Shown here: one piece after another, positions 50,259 to 50,633 of the stretch
Layout of the letters: each line of letters starts with the position of its first letter
Numbering within the stretch: the first letter of the stretch is position 1
Assembly: GCA_009885945.1 (NCBI GenBank)
Contig: VFJR01000024.1
Coordinates: 1-50,633, forward strand
Length of the DNA stretch: 50,633 bases
DNA from: Anaerolineaceae bacterium
GTDB lineage: Bacteria; Chloroflexota; Anaerolineae; Anaerolineales; Villigracilaceae
Direction: 5' to 3'
Position numbers and translations under genes: made by a program
The notes under the pieces: generated by a model
The model's input: only the letters and a program-made list of their open reading frames with translations
The model's database searches: none
Told to the model about the DNA's origin: nothing

Positions 50259-50633
50259 ATGAAACGCACCATATATCCTCTCCTCGCTATCCTTGCCATC
50301 CTCATCACGCGCCATTTCGGTGAATCATGGGACGAACTCAAATTTTATAAATATGCAGACACCGCCCTCTCTGCTTACACCTCTTGGCACACACAAGGCA
50401 TCCTTGAACTCTTTGGCAACACCTACGACAATTACGGTCCCGCCTATGTCATGCTCGTATCCCTCGCCGCGAAACCTTTACAAATCATTTTTACAGAATC
50501 AGATGCGCGCCATTATGTTTACTTCCTCACCTACCTGGCAGGCATTTGGGCATTTCATCAACTTGCAAAACGCTGGCTCACCGAAAACGCCGCGCTCTTT
50601 TCTGTTTTGCTCTTCGCCACTCAACCCCTCTTC
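50259..50633 (+). CDS. GT39-like membrane glycosyltransferase (partial, 3' end outside window)
   Basis: The 125 codons seen begin at ATG 50259 and stay open to the right edge. The N-terminal helix (YPLLAILAILI) is followed by HFGESWDELKFYKYADTAL, with an acidic DE pair typical of the first external loop of ArnT/PMT-type glycosyltransferases, and then AYVMLVSLAAKPLQ. Such proteins transfer sugars from lipid carriers outside the membrane. TATAAT lies at 50182-50187, about 70 bases upstream. The spacer 50092-50258 holds no gene; 50224-50252 resembles the common 'ATCTCTG...TATCTCTGG' intergenic repeat. Confidence 0.6.
   Translation, partial: MKRTIYPLLAILAILITRHFGESWDELKFYKYADTALSAYTSWHTQGILELFGNTYDNYGPAYVMLVSLAAKPLQIIFTESDARHYVYFLTYLAGIWAFHQLAKRWLTENAALFSVLLFATQPLF

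Overview
The window looks like chromosomal DNA of an Anaerolineae-type member of the Chloroflexota. This rests on gene content and style, not on a marker gene: many lipoproteins and secreted proteins with Thr/Pro 'PTPTP' linkers, an inositol-phosphate synthase, SDR-type threonine dehydrogenase, DUF3048/FecR lipoprotein, BLUF photosensor, GAF-rich sensor kinases, and FtsX-like ABC permeases with lipoprotein adaptors. No tRNA, rRNA, CRISPR array, integrase, transposase or prophage was seen. The gene order is mostly housekeeping plus signalling and cell-envelope functions.

Layout. 1-6.1 kb: end of a transglutaminase-type membrane protein, a GAF-PAS adenylate cyclase, then on the minus strand an M20 peptidase, a PfkB kinase and a GAF histidine kinase. 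6.2-16 kb: inositol-3-phosphate synthase, a lipoprotein deacetylase, a HIT protein, a LysM/SdrD-type surface protein, threonine dehydrogenase, a lectin-fold lipoprotein, a probable restriction-modification pair, a C39-like peptidase and a Tat-exported deacetylase. 16-27.6 kb: SAM-I riboswitch and metK, an ECF sigma/anti-sigma pair, Nudix, BLUF, an EF-G-like GTPase, a membrane thioredoxin-like protein with an in-frame TGA, an alkaline-phosphatase-fold enzyme, greA, lysS, a duplicated membrane protein and DUF3597. 27.8-32.7 kb: an ABC export operon with two permeases, one ATPase and two lipoprotein adaptors. 33-41 kb: an ATP-grasp ligase, HIT phosphorylase-like protein, FecR/DUF3048 lipoprotein, diguanylate cyclase and class III aminotransferase. 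41-50.6 kb: ferric-reductase-like oxidoreductase, small conserved proteins, DUF554, TauE, HAD phosphatase, a large GAF-GAF-PAS kinase, MBL-fold protein, Rhizobium-type asparaginase, and the start of a GT39-like membrane protein.

The most notable signal is at 22507-22989. A thioredoxin-fold gene is interrupted by TGA exactly at the first redox position, giving U-L-G-C in place of C-x-x-C. The frame stays open for 75 codons afterwards and a SECIS-like hairpin starts 19 nt downstream. It reads as an undescribed membrane-anchored selenoprotein candidate.

Two genome-wide habits also stand out. First, intergenic DNA carries tandem arrays whose unit is always 7 bp although the unit sequence differs between loci (GGTTTCA, ACGATTT, CAGTAAT, TTACGCA, CATCCTT-like, purine-rich). 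Second, about eleven genes have a -10-like box 5-9 nt before the ATG and no Shine-Dalgarno sequence, which predicts leaderless transcripts; other genes in the same window have clear AGGAG-type sites.
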